Shown: piece after piece, positions 49,421 through 61,300 of the stretch | How the letters are laid out: every line of letters starts with the position of its first letter | Position numbering within the stretch: the first letter of the stretch is position 1 | Source of the DNA: Yamagishiella unicocca | Taxonomy: Eukaryota; Chlorophyta; Chlorophyceae; Chlamydomonadales; Volvocaceae | Direction: 5' to 3' | Length of the DNA: 64,000 nt | NCBI GenBank assembly: GCA_003116995.1 | Contig: BDSL01000013.1 | Location: 1,457,144 to 1,521,143 of the forward strand | Position numbers and translations under genes: made by a program | Notes under the pieces: model-generated | Seen by the model: only the letters and a program-made list of their open reading frames with translations | Databases searched by the model: none | What the model was told of the DNA's origin: nothing

Positions 49421-52400
49421 TCACCCGAGTAGCGACGTCATGCCCACCAGTGACTGAGATATGGACGGCGACGGCGACGCACCAAACAGACTGTACGTGC
49501 CGCTCCCGCCCCCACCATTACCTAGCCCGCCGGCAGCCCCACCGGCCCCGCCTGCGGCATCACGTAGCGCAGAGCCGCCCCCACCGCCCAGCATACCCAG
49601 CCCGCCGCCCAGCCCACTCAGCCCCAGCCCGCCGAGCCCCGCTCCGCCCAGGCCACCTCCGCCCGGACCCCCACCGCCCAAGCCCGCGCCGGTGAGGCTA
49701 GACAGGTTGCCTTGGCCGGCTCCCGGGCCATGTCGCCCAGCCACACCGGTGCCGCTTCCCGCCGCGGCGCCACCGCCCAGAGCAGAAGCGCCCAGCAAGC
49801 TGCCCTGGCTGCCGAACATGCCGTGCCCAACGCTGTTCCCCAAGCCCGTGCCGGCTCCGCTGCCCTTGAGCCCCAGCTGGTGGTGCTGCCCGTGGCCGAA
49901 GAAGCCGCTTTCGAGCGTCGCCGCCGACAGGTTGGCGCCACCGCCGCCCGCTACCGCGGCGCCAGCAGCGCTGCCGAGGGCTAGGTTGTTCAGGCTGATG
50001 CTTTGGCGCAGGTGCTGGTTGTGCGAGTGCGCGTGGTGCTGCGCTGCGGGCCCACCCTCCGCCTGCGCACCTCGCATCCAGGAGCTCATGCTGCTGGGCC
50101 CCAGGCTGGTGACGCCGTGGTCGGAACCCACGCCGAGGCCCTGCCCAGCCGCGCCGTGCCCATTCGCCATGCTTCCAAGGCCGGCGCCCATCCCTGCAGC
50201 AGCCCCAGCGCCATTCATCATGCCACCTGCGCCTGTGAGCCCAGTGAAGAGCAGCTGCGACGCAGAGCCGCCCCCGCCTGCGGCGGTGCCGTTGGCGGAA
50301 GCCGTGGCCGCAGCGACGGACATGTGCTGCGCCTGCGCCTGCTGCTGCAGCGTCCGGCCGAGGACGGACCAGGGGGCGTTGAGGGCGTCCTGCTGGGCCT
50401 GCTGCTGGGCCTGCTGCTGCGCCTGATGCACCTGCTGCTGCTTGGCATGTGCGTGCGCGACGGCCTGTGCCTGAGCAACGGCCTGTTGCTGCGCCACAAG
50501 GACCTGTTGCTGCTGCTGCCGGGCCAGGAGCTGCTGCGCGTGTTGGGCTACCTGTCGCTGCTGGGCTTGAGCTTGCTGTTGCTGCTGCGCCTGGTGCTGT
50601 AGCAGGTAGTTGGTGAGCTGCTGCGCCTGCTGGGCCGTCAGGCCGGACCCTTGGGCCTGCAGAGCCGCCTGCTGGTGTTGCTGCAGCTGCGCCTGGAGGA
50701 CTTGCTGCTGGACCTGCTGCTGCATCTGCTGTTGCAGCGTGGCCTGCAGCACTTGTTGTTGTTGCTGCTGTTGCTGTTGCCGCTCCTCCGCAGCCTGCTG
50801 CGCCTTGAGCTGCTGCTGGCTGCGCAGCTCCAGCTGCTGCCGCAGCTCCATCTCCCTGGCGGCCATGGTGGCCGGAAAGTGGCTGAAGAGCGAAAAGCTC
50901 CCCCCCCCACCCCCGTTGCCCTGGCCACCAATGGCGTCTTCCGCCGCTGCGGCTGCAGCAGCCGCCAGTACCGCAAGGGTCTGCTGTTGTTGTTGCTGCT
51001 GTTGCTGCTGGTACTGCTGGTGAGAGGCGTTTTGTGCCTGCGCCTGCGCTTGGACCTGGGCTTGCAGCTGGGCCTGCGCTTGCAGCTGCGCGTGCGCATG
51101 CGCCTGGGCTTGAGCGTGCGCCTGGGCATGGACCGCCAGTAGCTGCGCCGCGTTCTGTGCCGACATGCTGCCGTTTGGCCCCCCCGTGGGCCCAGCGCCC
51201 ATCGGCATTTGCTGCTGAGGGCGTGCAGGTCCCTGCAGGTGAGAGGCGGAAGGGTACAGCGGCCGAGAGCCCTGCTGCTGACCCATGGCTGCCGCTGCCA
51301 CCGCGGCCGCCTGCTGCTGTTGCTGCAGGCTCAGCGCCGCCAGCTGCTGCTGCTGCTGTGTTGGTTGCTGTGGCGCCTGCGGCGACGGGCTTGGCGCCGA
51401 TGCATGCAGCTGCTGGTGCTGGTGCGGGTGCGGGGCCTGCGGCACTGGCTGCTGAGGAGACAGCGGCAGCTGCCACCCGAAGCCGGCTGTCGCCTGGGAG
51501 CCCGAGATGCCGGTCGTCGCCGCTGAGGGCGCCCCCAGGTTCAACAGACCTGACCCCTGGGACTGCAGGCTGCTGGCGGTGCTCAGCTGGCTGCTGCCAT
51601 TGGCCTGAGCGCCATCCAGGAACGGTCCGAGCCCAAGCAAACCGTTCGACGCACCGGCATGCCCCATGCCCTGCCCAATCACCGACTGCTGGTGCTGGTG
51701 TGCCTGCTGCTGCTGCAGGCGCGCGAGGTTGTCCGGCGACGGACGCCGCAACTGCGCCATCCCACTATCAAACGCCTGGCTTGGCGCCTGTTGCTGCTGC
51801 TGTGCAGCCGCCGCCGCAGCAGACGTCGGAGCAGCCCCCCCTGCGCCCGGGGCCGAAGACCCTATCTGAGCCAATCGGAGGCCCGCCTGTTGTTGCTGCT
51901 GATGCTGATGCGGATTGAAGCCCGGCAGAATGGAACCCGATGGGGCTGGACCAGGACCCTGGATCGGCTGATGCGCAGGCCGCTGTGACGGGGGCTGCAG
52001 TACGAGCTGGGACAGGCCCTGCCCCGCCGCTGATGCATGGGCTTCCGTCGCCATGTGTGCAGTGGGGAAGTGTGCATGCGGGGGCCGCTGGGACTGCGCG
52101 CCATGCGGCGCGCCAGATGCAGGATGCGGCGCAGGCGATGGCGCTACTGCTGCGGCAGCATGCAGCGGGCCTGGCTGTGGGCCGGAGGCTGGGGCGACTG
52201 GCGCCTGTGCCGCAGCAGGCACCGCCGGCGGCTGCGCAGGTGCGGATGTCGGAGGCGGCGAAGAAGCGGAGGGCAGCAGCGGAGGCGGCGATGCCGCCTG
52301 CTGGGGTGCCGGCACTGGAGCCGGCGCTGGTCCCGCACTCAGAGCAGAGCGCAGGGGCGGGAAATTGCTGTTGTTTAGCTGGGGGGCTGGCGGCTGCGTG

Positions 52401-55400
52401 GACTGGGCAGCAGTCACCGCTGCAGCAGTTACCGCCGCGGCAGCGCTGGGAGCCGGCGCAGGCTGCGCGGGCGGCTGCTGCGGCGGCCGTGGCGGCGGCG
52501 GCGGCGGTGGTGGCGGCATGTGCTGAGCCTGACGCGGTGCTGGGCCCGCGGGCTGGCGCGCTGGTGTCGCGGCGACCGGCGTTGCGCGAGATGCGGGTTG
52601 GGCGGCTGCGGTCGCAGCGCCCTTGGAGCCAGCCGCCGAGTTCGCGTCAGCAGCCGCCTTACCGCTTTTGGGCTGTCCCGCCGCCGCAGCTGTCGCCTTG
52701 CTGCCCTTGGCGGGTGCCGCCGGGGCAGCAGCAGGTCCTGCCGGCGCCGCAGGCGCCGGCTCCTTCCCTTTGTGCCCCTTCTCCTTCCCGCCAGCGGGCG
52801 TCTCGTGCTCTTTGGCCTTGGCGCTGGCGGGAGCGGGCGCGGCCGCAGCCGCAGCCGCGCGCGCGCTGGCCTTGGTGGAGGCGGGCTGCTGGCCGCCGTT
52901 CTGCTGAGCGTGCGGGGCCTGCTGCTTTCCGCTGCGCCCTGAGGGCGCTGAAGCCGCGGCCGCAGCGCTAGGCACCACGGACTCGGGCAAGCTGTCGTCC
53001 AGGCTGGACGATCGCGACTGCCTCCCAGGTTGCTGCGGCTGCTGCTTGCCTCCAGCCGTCTGCTTGCTGCCACCAGACGCGACGGCGGCAGCCGCAGCCG
53101 AGGCGCCCTCTCGGGACTTCTCCTGCGCCGGTTTGGAGCTGCTCGCGCTGCCGCTGCTGACGGCCGCTGGCTGCGATGGCGCTGAAAGCGGAGTCACCTC
53201 CTTGGCCGCGGGCGCAGCCACCACCGGCTTCGGCTCCAAGTCGAGCTCCAGGTCGTCCGAGTCGGAGGTATGCTGCAGATCCGGGGCAGCCCCACTGGAT
53301 TGCCCCGTCAAAGACGCCGAGTGCTGCTTCTTGCCTTTCGCTGCTTTGGTGGCCTTCTTCTCGCGTTTCGCTGCCTCCTTCGCCTCGTCCTCCTCCAACA
53401 GCCGCAGCAGTTCGGCCTGGGGAGGGCCACACACGCGGCGCAAGGCAATCCAGGGATCGGGGTCGTTTTCCGCCACCCGAATAATGCTCCTACGACACGT
53501 GACGTGGACATTGCCGCGTGCCCGCCTATCCCCAAGTTTTAGAGCAATGTCCACGTCTCCGGCTATCCCCAAGTTTTAGAGCCATGAAGCTGACAGCCAA
53601 AAACTGAGCGCGGCCAAGCGGCTCCCGGAAGCCTCGTGCCTCATCGTCAACACGTTCCCAAAATGTTCCGCTCTCTGCCCGCCTGGCTACCCCTGCCACT
53701 TCACTCCCTCCCTCGAAGCCCCGACGCACCTCCGCCCGCTTGGCTCCAAGCTCCTTGTACGCGTTTGCAAGCTGCTGCTCCAGCAGGCCGTGACACAGCA
53801 CCGTGAAGAGCAGCAGCGCATTGCGGCACGCGGTCTGATCGCGGAAAGCCACCTCCACCTGCGCGCGCAGCAGACATCAGGCAGCCGGCCGTCAGCCTCA
53901 CCTCAGCACATTCAATACGACGTCGGGTCGCTCGATGGGTGGGTGATTGGATTTTTCCAAACCATGCGACGTTGTGCCAGACTCCGCCCCGTCCGTCGAT
54001 TTTCGTAAAAAAACAAAGCTTTACGCCGATGACTAATACAACACCCGTGCTTTCTTTCCATATTTCGCTGCACTCCATGGAACTTGGCTGTTACGAGGTC
54101 GCCTGATTGCATTGCAAGCGCCTGATATAGCACGGCCATCCCTGTACGACCCCCTGTACGATCCGAACATATCTGAACCAAGGGTGGCAATGGAGAGGTG
54201 CAGCAGCCCCGTTCACTGTTGCCCCTCTCACCTACCGCGCCTGAAGCACGCGACAGAGATGTTATCCCCGCAGGACAGTTTCATAGAGAAGTGCTGCACA
54301 TCCATTCGGATGATTTTACAGTGCGCGACTCGGCCAACATACCTGGGCCTTAAAAATGAGGAGCGCCGAATCCTGCAGCGCCTCACGCGCCAGCTCCGGC
54401 GTTTCGGCATGGCGGATGGTTTCCGGACTGTCCTGGTCGCCAGCTGCCGCGTCGAAGGCCTGCAAAGGATGCGCCACGTAGTCCACAAGATTGCGTGGGT
54501 TAGGTGGGCGACACTTACGCAACATAGACGCTGCCTGCACTCGTTGTCTTTGCAGCAAAGCCCCGCGTAATACGCTAGTCACGTCCAGTGGCCCAAAACG
54601 CCGATCCGTAATCCCAAGGGCCTCCAACTTATGCAAATAAGGGCGAACCCCCCCGGGCAGTGCATACGGCGTTCCAACCCCCAACCCCCGAACGCACCGT
54701 CCTCGTGCCTCCCACCTTTTGCTCCTGAACCTCCTCGGCCTTCTCGAAGAGGCAAGCTTCGCCTGGTCCCTCCACTCGTACTCGCCCCTCGCCCGCTCGC
54801 AGCTCGTGCCCCTCGCACAGCAGGAGCCCCGCAACTGCGGGCGTCTGGCCTGATGCCTCACGCCCAGGCTTCAGCTCCTTGAAGGCCCGCGTTACGTTGC
54901 TGCGACACTCCTTGCAGATGCGCAGCTGCAGCTTCATGCTCACGTCCAGCTCTCCCAAGAACGTCTCCTCGTCCAAAGTCATCAGCGCCTCGCGCCGCGG
55001 ACCAGGCAACGTGCTCCAGTACGCAAGCAGCTCGTCCGGCGACACCGGCCCCGTGTGCAGCTTGCACTTATTGACGCCCGGCCGCTTGCACCAGCCGCTG
55101 CCACATACCTCGCCGCAAGCAAAATGTTGCTCGCGGTCAAGGTCCCACATCCGCGCCTGCTCGAAGCGGCCAAAGGGGTGCGCTGACAGCAGCTCGTCCG
55201 TCAAGGTGACGGACCCGTCGTCCGAGACAGACAAGCCCGCAAAACAGGCATGCCCGGCAGCACAGATCCCGCACTGCGGCGGGCCACTGCCACCGTTGCG
55301 CGCCGCTGCGACTTGGCTGGCTACGTACGCACATAGCTCGTCGTACTGAAGCTGTACGAGAGAGAAGCAACCAGAGCAATACAGCGATCGTACTCGCGCA

Positions 55401-55975
55401 AATAGGTCCTTCTTCGGTAACCGTAGTAGCTGCCGCCGCTGTTGTAGGCTAAGGCTGGACCAAAAGCTGTGAAGCCCAGGGTCCAAGCACTTTGGCGCGT
55501 GAGGCACCACCGTGACTAGGTCCAAGTGCTCTGCGCATACCATTGCCTTCGGTCCCGGAGACAAACTATGCTGCGCCGCTCCTTGAGTGTGCCCCGAGTG
55601 CGAGGACCCGGAGGCAGCTGGATGCCCTGACCGGGCGAGTCCCCCACCGCGCGGGGTCAAGCTGCTATGCGGCCCGCTCTGGGACGCGTCCGCCTGTGCC
55701 GATTCCGCCAACGCTGATTGTCTGTGCGGATGGACTCCTAGGTTGGGACCATGCGGTCCCCCCACGTTGCCTGACGGGTGAACTGCGGGAGATGTGGGCG
55801 CTGTCGGCAAGGCCGGCTGGTTCGAAAGCCCCTGAGGATCGCTTAATCCAGAGTTGCTAAGCTGCTGCAGGTAACATTGCCCAGGCAATGGGGGCGGGGG
55901 TGGCACCGTGAAGACTGTCCTGCCCCCGCCCGCTTTTCGGCTAACACAAGGGCTCATTGGAGCCCTGCCCGCCAC
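49421..55975 (-). CDS. Plant NST1-like ('stress response protein') family member with Gln/Ala/Pro-rich tail
   Basis: Conserved plant/algal family of unknown biochemical role. Four minus-strand exons: 55975-54716, 54459-54343, 53858-53730 and 53416-49421, all phase 0, about 1833 aa. Residues after about 165 carry the hallmark HSFWSSLSLQQRRQLLRL...LYCSGCFSL, later CKLHTGPVSPDELLAYW and LRICKECRSNVTRAFKELK (paired-Cys, zinc-ribbon-like). Exons 2-3 give ELAREALQDSALLIFKAQ and a helical segment. Exon 4 opens with a charged coiled coil (LLEEDEAKEAAKREKK). These blocks align in order with plant NST1-like proteins. The rest of exon 4 (about 1280 aa) is low complexity: Ala/Pro/Ser, then long Gln-rich runs, then Gly-rich to the C-terminus. 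The sequence just before QLSNSG at about 55866 looks like an intron acceptor (pyrimidine run then CTGCAG), so the true start may be further upstream. Confidence 0.8.
53501..53582. repeat. Inverted and direct repeats in NST1-like intron 3
   Basis: GACGTGGACATTG (53501-53513) is the exact inverse of CAATGTCCACGTC (53545-53557). CTATCCCCAAGTTTTAGAGC occurs directly repeated at 53526-53545 and 53563-53582. All lie within the intron 53417-53729. Confidence 0.85.
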
Positions 55976-58346
55976 ACAACTCGATTAGACGCCCGAGCTG
56001 TGTTGCATGAAGGCTATCCTAAAAATGCTGTGGAGTTCGCTGCGCGTCTGCGCCCTACAGCCCTGCTGTCAAGCGAAGTGGCCAGCCCTGCGCTGCAGCG
56101 AAAGCGGCCGGAGCAGACGTCAAAGCCAACAAAAGCACGGCGCGCATGAGCCTTACTTGCATAAAGTGGACAGGACAAGGTGTAAACGGGGTAGAGATGC
56201 AAGGAAGACCAAACTTTGAGCCGCGCCGCAAAGGCTGCGACCTGAAGCACTCCCATGCCGGCGACAGCAGAAACTGATGTATGTATCCCAAGTCCAGCCG
56301 TGTGCCCCATACAAATGTCATTAATGCTAGCTGCAAGCGGCGATATGAGCCGAACCCAGGGCTGCAAGCCGGTCGTCCTTGTAGCCCAAAGATCGCTGCC
56401 AACACGCAGCAACACGTGCGACGGTATGACACGGGCTTCCGACGACTTAGCTACATATGCACCAATAGGCAGGGTAGAGGAAGAGAACCGCACCTGCACT
56501 GCCGGCGCGTCCTCAGGCACAATGTTGACGGTGAAGCTGGTCAAGTTGTGAGCAGTGCAGGTTGTATATTGTTTGCAAAAAATATATGGTGAGTAAAGGT
56601 ATTGGTCTTGTTTGGTGAAGATAGTCAAGGCGCAGGTTGGACGACTCAGGTCATTCCCTGAATATAGCGCCCCCCACCCAGTCCAAAACTGCACACATAT
56701 TCATTTTCTTGTACTCTACACATGCAAGCATAATGCAAATGCCTCCTCTGCGCCGCGCCGCCGCCTCAGCCTATGATGTCGAACGAAATATCACTTTGCC
56801 CAAAAGGCCACGATAGGGCATTGAAATAGTTTTGAAGACGTGTCGTAGCATAGCTGAACAGCTTTCATGCATGCTAATGCAGGGTAACAAAGCAATTTGC
56901 CACTGACGTTCGCAACACAACCCAGCCAGAACGGCATTATACTGTCAATTGCGAGCTTGATAGAGCTACCAAACGTCTAATATTAACGGGGGGACCCAAA
57001 GCCGTTGAAAGGGTATGGGACCGCGACGCATCCTCGTATCGCTTGCACAGGCAAAGCTGCCTCGCGCAAGTGGCTACTGAATAATATGCCTTCAGGAAAA
57101 TCCACCTGCATCCTTGCGGCAAACGGAAAGCGACACTATATTATCAACGCGGGTTAGCCTTTCAACCGTTTTTTTGGCGGGTCGCAAGGCGCGGGGTTCC
57201 ATTCCTTATAAATAGGGCCACATTTCATTATTCACCATAAAAACGTAACAGAACACACGTAGGGACACATGCCAATAGTCAAGTACACAACACACTGAAG
57301 TTTTTGCCTTGCCGCCTTACGGACTCACGTTCTGCCGACACACGTCGGACTAGTGGCCCCGACCCGTCCCCCTCTTCCTAGACTCCTTAGTTCCTATCAT
57401 GCACACCGCGATGATGCGTCAAAGTGCTTCAAGCGTGCTGGTGCGGCATGACGCAACGACTCCGACGTCGGCGAGGTGCGGACGTGTCGCGTAACGCGCG
57501 CCCCACCCCCCTCTGGAACGCCTCACGGATGCGGATATTTGACATTTCTTCACCAAATCCCCGTGCGGCGCCGTGTCGACGACTTCCGAAAGCGTCTCGG
57601 CGGGTTGACTCTTGAACCTCCCTAACTGCCCTCGGCCCTCGGCAGGCGACTCGAAGCTGCTCACCGCGTCCGCTATGCTCATGCGCCAACGATCCGCCAT
57701 GTTGCGACACAAGCGACCAAGCCAGCGATGGAGGCCAGCGACAGGGAGCGAAGGTACCGAGCAGGTGAGCGTTGCCGCTCGGCAACACTGCCGCGCTGCA
57801 TTTCCGCAACCCTTTCTGCGATACATGCCGCTACCGCCCATGAACAGTCAGATTTATTATGCCTGAACGCGACATCATTTCGCGCGCAGCTGATGGGCGC
57901 TCGCGCGTCGTCTGTCCGCTGCCGCGAAACGGTCTCCGTGCGCGCGGGAAGTCGGCAGCCTTGCACCACCATCAGGCTCCGGCCGTCCAGTGGTCGCTCG
58001 ATGCATCGCATTATCCACATTTAGGGTTGGCTGGATGGTGGCGCCTAAAGCACTCGTGCGACTCCACCCTCGGCAGCCTCGCTGCCTGCACCACGTTTCA
58101 AAAATCATCCCAAAACAGCTCCTCCTCTTCGCGCGCCCCGTGCGGCGGGCGCGCCGTGGACACCCAGTCGGGACGGAGTTACAGCCCCGCCCAGGTCCAA
58201 GCCCGAGGACCCAGGCCGTCCGTGTCCGTGCATGTCCGTGTCGTGTTCGACCTCAGCCGGCCAGCTGCCCGGCCTCCGTCCCCCTGCTCCTCCACTCGCC
58301 CACTCCCCTGCCCCCACCCCGCCGGCTCCCCGCCCCAGAGTTTCTG
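55976..58346. other. Divergent intergenic region, relatively AT-rich
   Basis: Lies between the leftward NST1-like gene and the rightward Ala-rich gene. 56200-57350 is the most AT-rich part of the window. A 226-codon minus-strand frame (56694-56014) and an overlapping plus-strand frame (56255-56551) are open, but neither shows a recognisable domain. TATAAATA stands at 57207-57214, and an ATG at 57399 could start a 5' extension of the rightward gene (57399-57475, then exons near 57648-57770 and 57888-58194) with open frame and GT/AG borders. I regard that as weak. Confidence 0.35.
57207..57214 (+). promoter_or_regulatory. TATA box candidate (TATAAATA)
   Basis: A good TATA match inside an AT-rich region, about 190 bp before an ATG at 57399 that opens a phase-compatible set of small exons leading toward the Ala-rich gene. 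The position fits a rightward promoter; no other support. Confidence 0.35.
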
Positions 58347-61300
58347 ATGATGTCCAGTCGACTGGGCGGCGTCGTCCAACAGGCCGTCGCGGCGGCGGTG
58401 CTCGATAGCCACGACAAGGAGGGCGGCCGCGCGCCGTCACGCGAGGTGCGCGCGGCGGAGGTGCCGCAGGGCGGGGCGCCGCCGCCACCACCACCGCCGC
58501 CGCCGCCGCCCGCTGCCGTGCTTCCACGTGGCGACACGTCGTCGACGTCGACGCCGTGTGGCATGGCGTCCGCGTTCCTGCGCTGCCTCGAGGCACAGCT
58601 GCAGGCTAAGAAGTACATGAGCGCAGGTGGGTGAGGGGCCAGGGAGGGGTGGTGAAGCGTGGCTGCGTGGCTGCCGGCCGCCTTGACCAGCGTTCGCACG
58701 TGTAAGGGATCCAGGGAGGGGCTGGGTGGCCGCCGCCGCAGCGCTGGCAGCTGCCCTGGGAGTAAGCACGGGCTCCCCGGTGTGGTCCCTGGATCGAGCC
58801 CTGTCCGGAGCGTGGCGGGGCCCCGATGTGGCCGCTGGCAATTACGAGCTGCTTGCAGAGCGCAAGCTGAAGAGACGGGCGCCCCATTTGCTGTTATTGT
58901 TGTCGTACAGGTGACGAGGCGGGTGATGTGCTGGGCGGCTTTTCCAGCGCCACACTGATGTACTACCCGGGTGGGGGGTTGCAGGTGAGTTCGGGGGGAG
59001 GGGGGGCCTTGGGAGGGCTCAGGGAAATCTTTTTCCAGGGAGAAGTAGGAACTAGGAGAGGTAGAACCTTGAAGAAGAAGGGGAGGGCGGTGGGGGGCGT
59101 GCGGTGGGGTGTCTGGTCCACACCGAAATCCGGGAGGGCGGCAAGGTGCCGTCGCGCCGTGGTGTCAGCCACACCTGAAGAACACACGAATGACGGGTTG
59201 CAAGGTGACATAACATATTAGGTGGGCGAGAAACGATGGTAGGAAGGATTGCCTGCCTGGACGGCGGGCCGCATATGGCCCAGATGGCGCCTCAATGGGC
59301 GCTGGGGCGTTGCGATACGGTGCGGCTTATTGGCCCCTGGGACACAAGCCCATGCCAACACATCGCGCCCGCGCCCCACCACCATGTTTGTGGGTGGGTG
59401 GGTGGGTGGGTGTGGGTGTCGGTGTGTGTGGTTGTGTGTGTGAGAAAGTGAGATTTTTAAGATTCATAACAGCTGGAATTCCGACTGGAAACCCGCAATC
59501 ACGATCTCCCCAGGGCGTGGTGGAGGACGTGGCGGCTGCTGCGGGCGAGGTGCGCTGCGGCGCCGCTCCGCCTGCGGTGGCGCTGCTGCGGTCGCTGGCC
59601 GGGGCGGTGGGCCGCCTGGCGTCACAACCCAGTGCGGAGGCGGCTGGCGACAAGGCGGCTGCTGTGGCGACATGCCTGGTGCGTGCTTGTTCCTGTACCG
59701 CTAAGCCGCGGGAACGAAAACTATCCGCGGGTTATCAAAGGTCCGGAGGGCGCGCGCGTAGTGCGTGTTTTTGTGGTAAGGAGTCCACAGCCGCGGGGAG
59801 GTGTTGACAACGCAATGCGCGAGCGTGAATCCGGAAACCCTAAAACCCTGAACGAAACAAAGGGGCTTATGAGGAACTCTTTGAGCGTAGCTTGGTGTTG
59901 AGAAGAATTGCGAAAGGGCGGCTTACTGCAGGAGGGGCAGCCTGGGGGTTGCGGAGTGCTCCTCGACAGGTGGTGCGCTGACGGGGTGTGTTCCTGGGCC
60001 CTCCCTTGCGCAGTTCGGCATGGCGGAGGCGCTGGAGGGCGCCACCAAGAGCTCGGGCTCGGCGCCGGCGGCGCCGGTGGTGGTGGACCCGGCGGCGGTG
60101 ACGGCGGCGGCTGAGGCCGGTCAGCTGCTCCGGGAGGTGGCGGGCCTTGTGGACTGCGTCGCGGGTGGGTGCGGCAGGGAGGGGTGCAGCCGTGTGGACG
60201 TCCGTGGGCACGCGGCGTAAGACGAAGCTGCTCGGGGTTGGGAGTGTCTGCAGCAATACCAGCAACCAGTCTAGAGGCGGGACACGGCCTCCGGGAACGG
60301 GTTCCTAGGCGGCATGCACACCGGCCTGAAGAGCGGTGTGCCACCATTTGTATTGAGGTGGCAGGAAATGGGCGGACTTGCCGGCAGTGGCGGTGGCAGT
60401 AGCCGTGGCAGGCGGTGCTGCCCGATGCCATTGCCGCAGCAGCCTTCCCCACTCACCATAGCCGGCACTACAGAGCGCCCTCGTGCCGTCAACTGCCAAC
60501 CTGCCTCCGGCCCCGTCCTCCCACCCTGCTGCCCTTCCTCGCAACGCCTCCCTCGTCATCCGCCTCCCGCCAGCCTCCTCCATCTACGCCTCACACACCT
60601 CCGAGTCGGGCCACACCGTCTCCCCCAGCGCCCCGGCACACCCGCTGCTGTCGGCGTTGGAGACACGCATGTACTCGGAAGCAACCTGGAGGAGCAACTC
60701 CGCAGCGGAGGTGGGGTCACCGTGTTTGGGGGTTAGGGATGGGTGTTTGGTTGTGTTTGCCCCCCAACCCCGCTCGCCCCCGTCGCCCACTCCCTTCCCT
60801 CCGTCTCCTAAACCGTGTTTTCTCGCCACTCCCACGGCCAGCTTCCTAAGATGGTGTAATTCCCATGTCCTTCGAACGCCATGACCTCGGGAAGGGCTCA
60901 CCGGCTGCTGGCAGCACCCCTCCCCTCCCTCAACCCTCCTATCTACGCAACGCACCCTCATGCTGCTGAGCCCGCCCTCAGCGCACCCTCCTCCGCCAAC
61001 CACCACCTTACTCTTCGCGCTCCTGCCCGCCGGCCCCTCCCCTGGGTGTCCGCCGACCATGCGTCAACTATCCTGTCCTTGTCGCGTCAGCGGTTTTTAT
61101 GCCACTCCCGGCCCCCCGCACCTGGGTTACCAGTCGCGTTACCGATTCTTTTATTGTAACCCCCCACCTGGATTGCAGATCGCGGCGGGGCTGGTGGACT
61201 ATGTGGCGTCACTGCTGGCCCCGGGCCGAGCCGGCAACACCACGGCGCCCGCCAGCGCTGCTGCCCGCGGTGCGGCCTGCGGCGCGCTCCACTCACTCTC

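Noticed and set aside
49461..50426. Long plus-strand Pro/Cys-rich frames (and others to about 53579) opposite the NST1-like exon
   Set aside because: They are reverse images of CAG-rich polyQ coding sequence. The minus-strand frame is open for over 1300 codons and continuous with conserved exons.
54467..54715. Extra exon candidate in the NST1-like gene (LEALGITDRRFGPLDV segment)
   Set aside because: It has an open frame and a GTAAGT donor, but codon choice differs from the neighbours, no conserved block matches, and exons 1 and 2 already join in phase without it.
56014..56694. Minus-strand 226-codon frame upstream of the NST1-like gene
   Set aside because: No recognised domain, AT-rich first third, and an equally open plus-strand frame overlaps it. 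It might contain an upstream exon, but I cannot support it.
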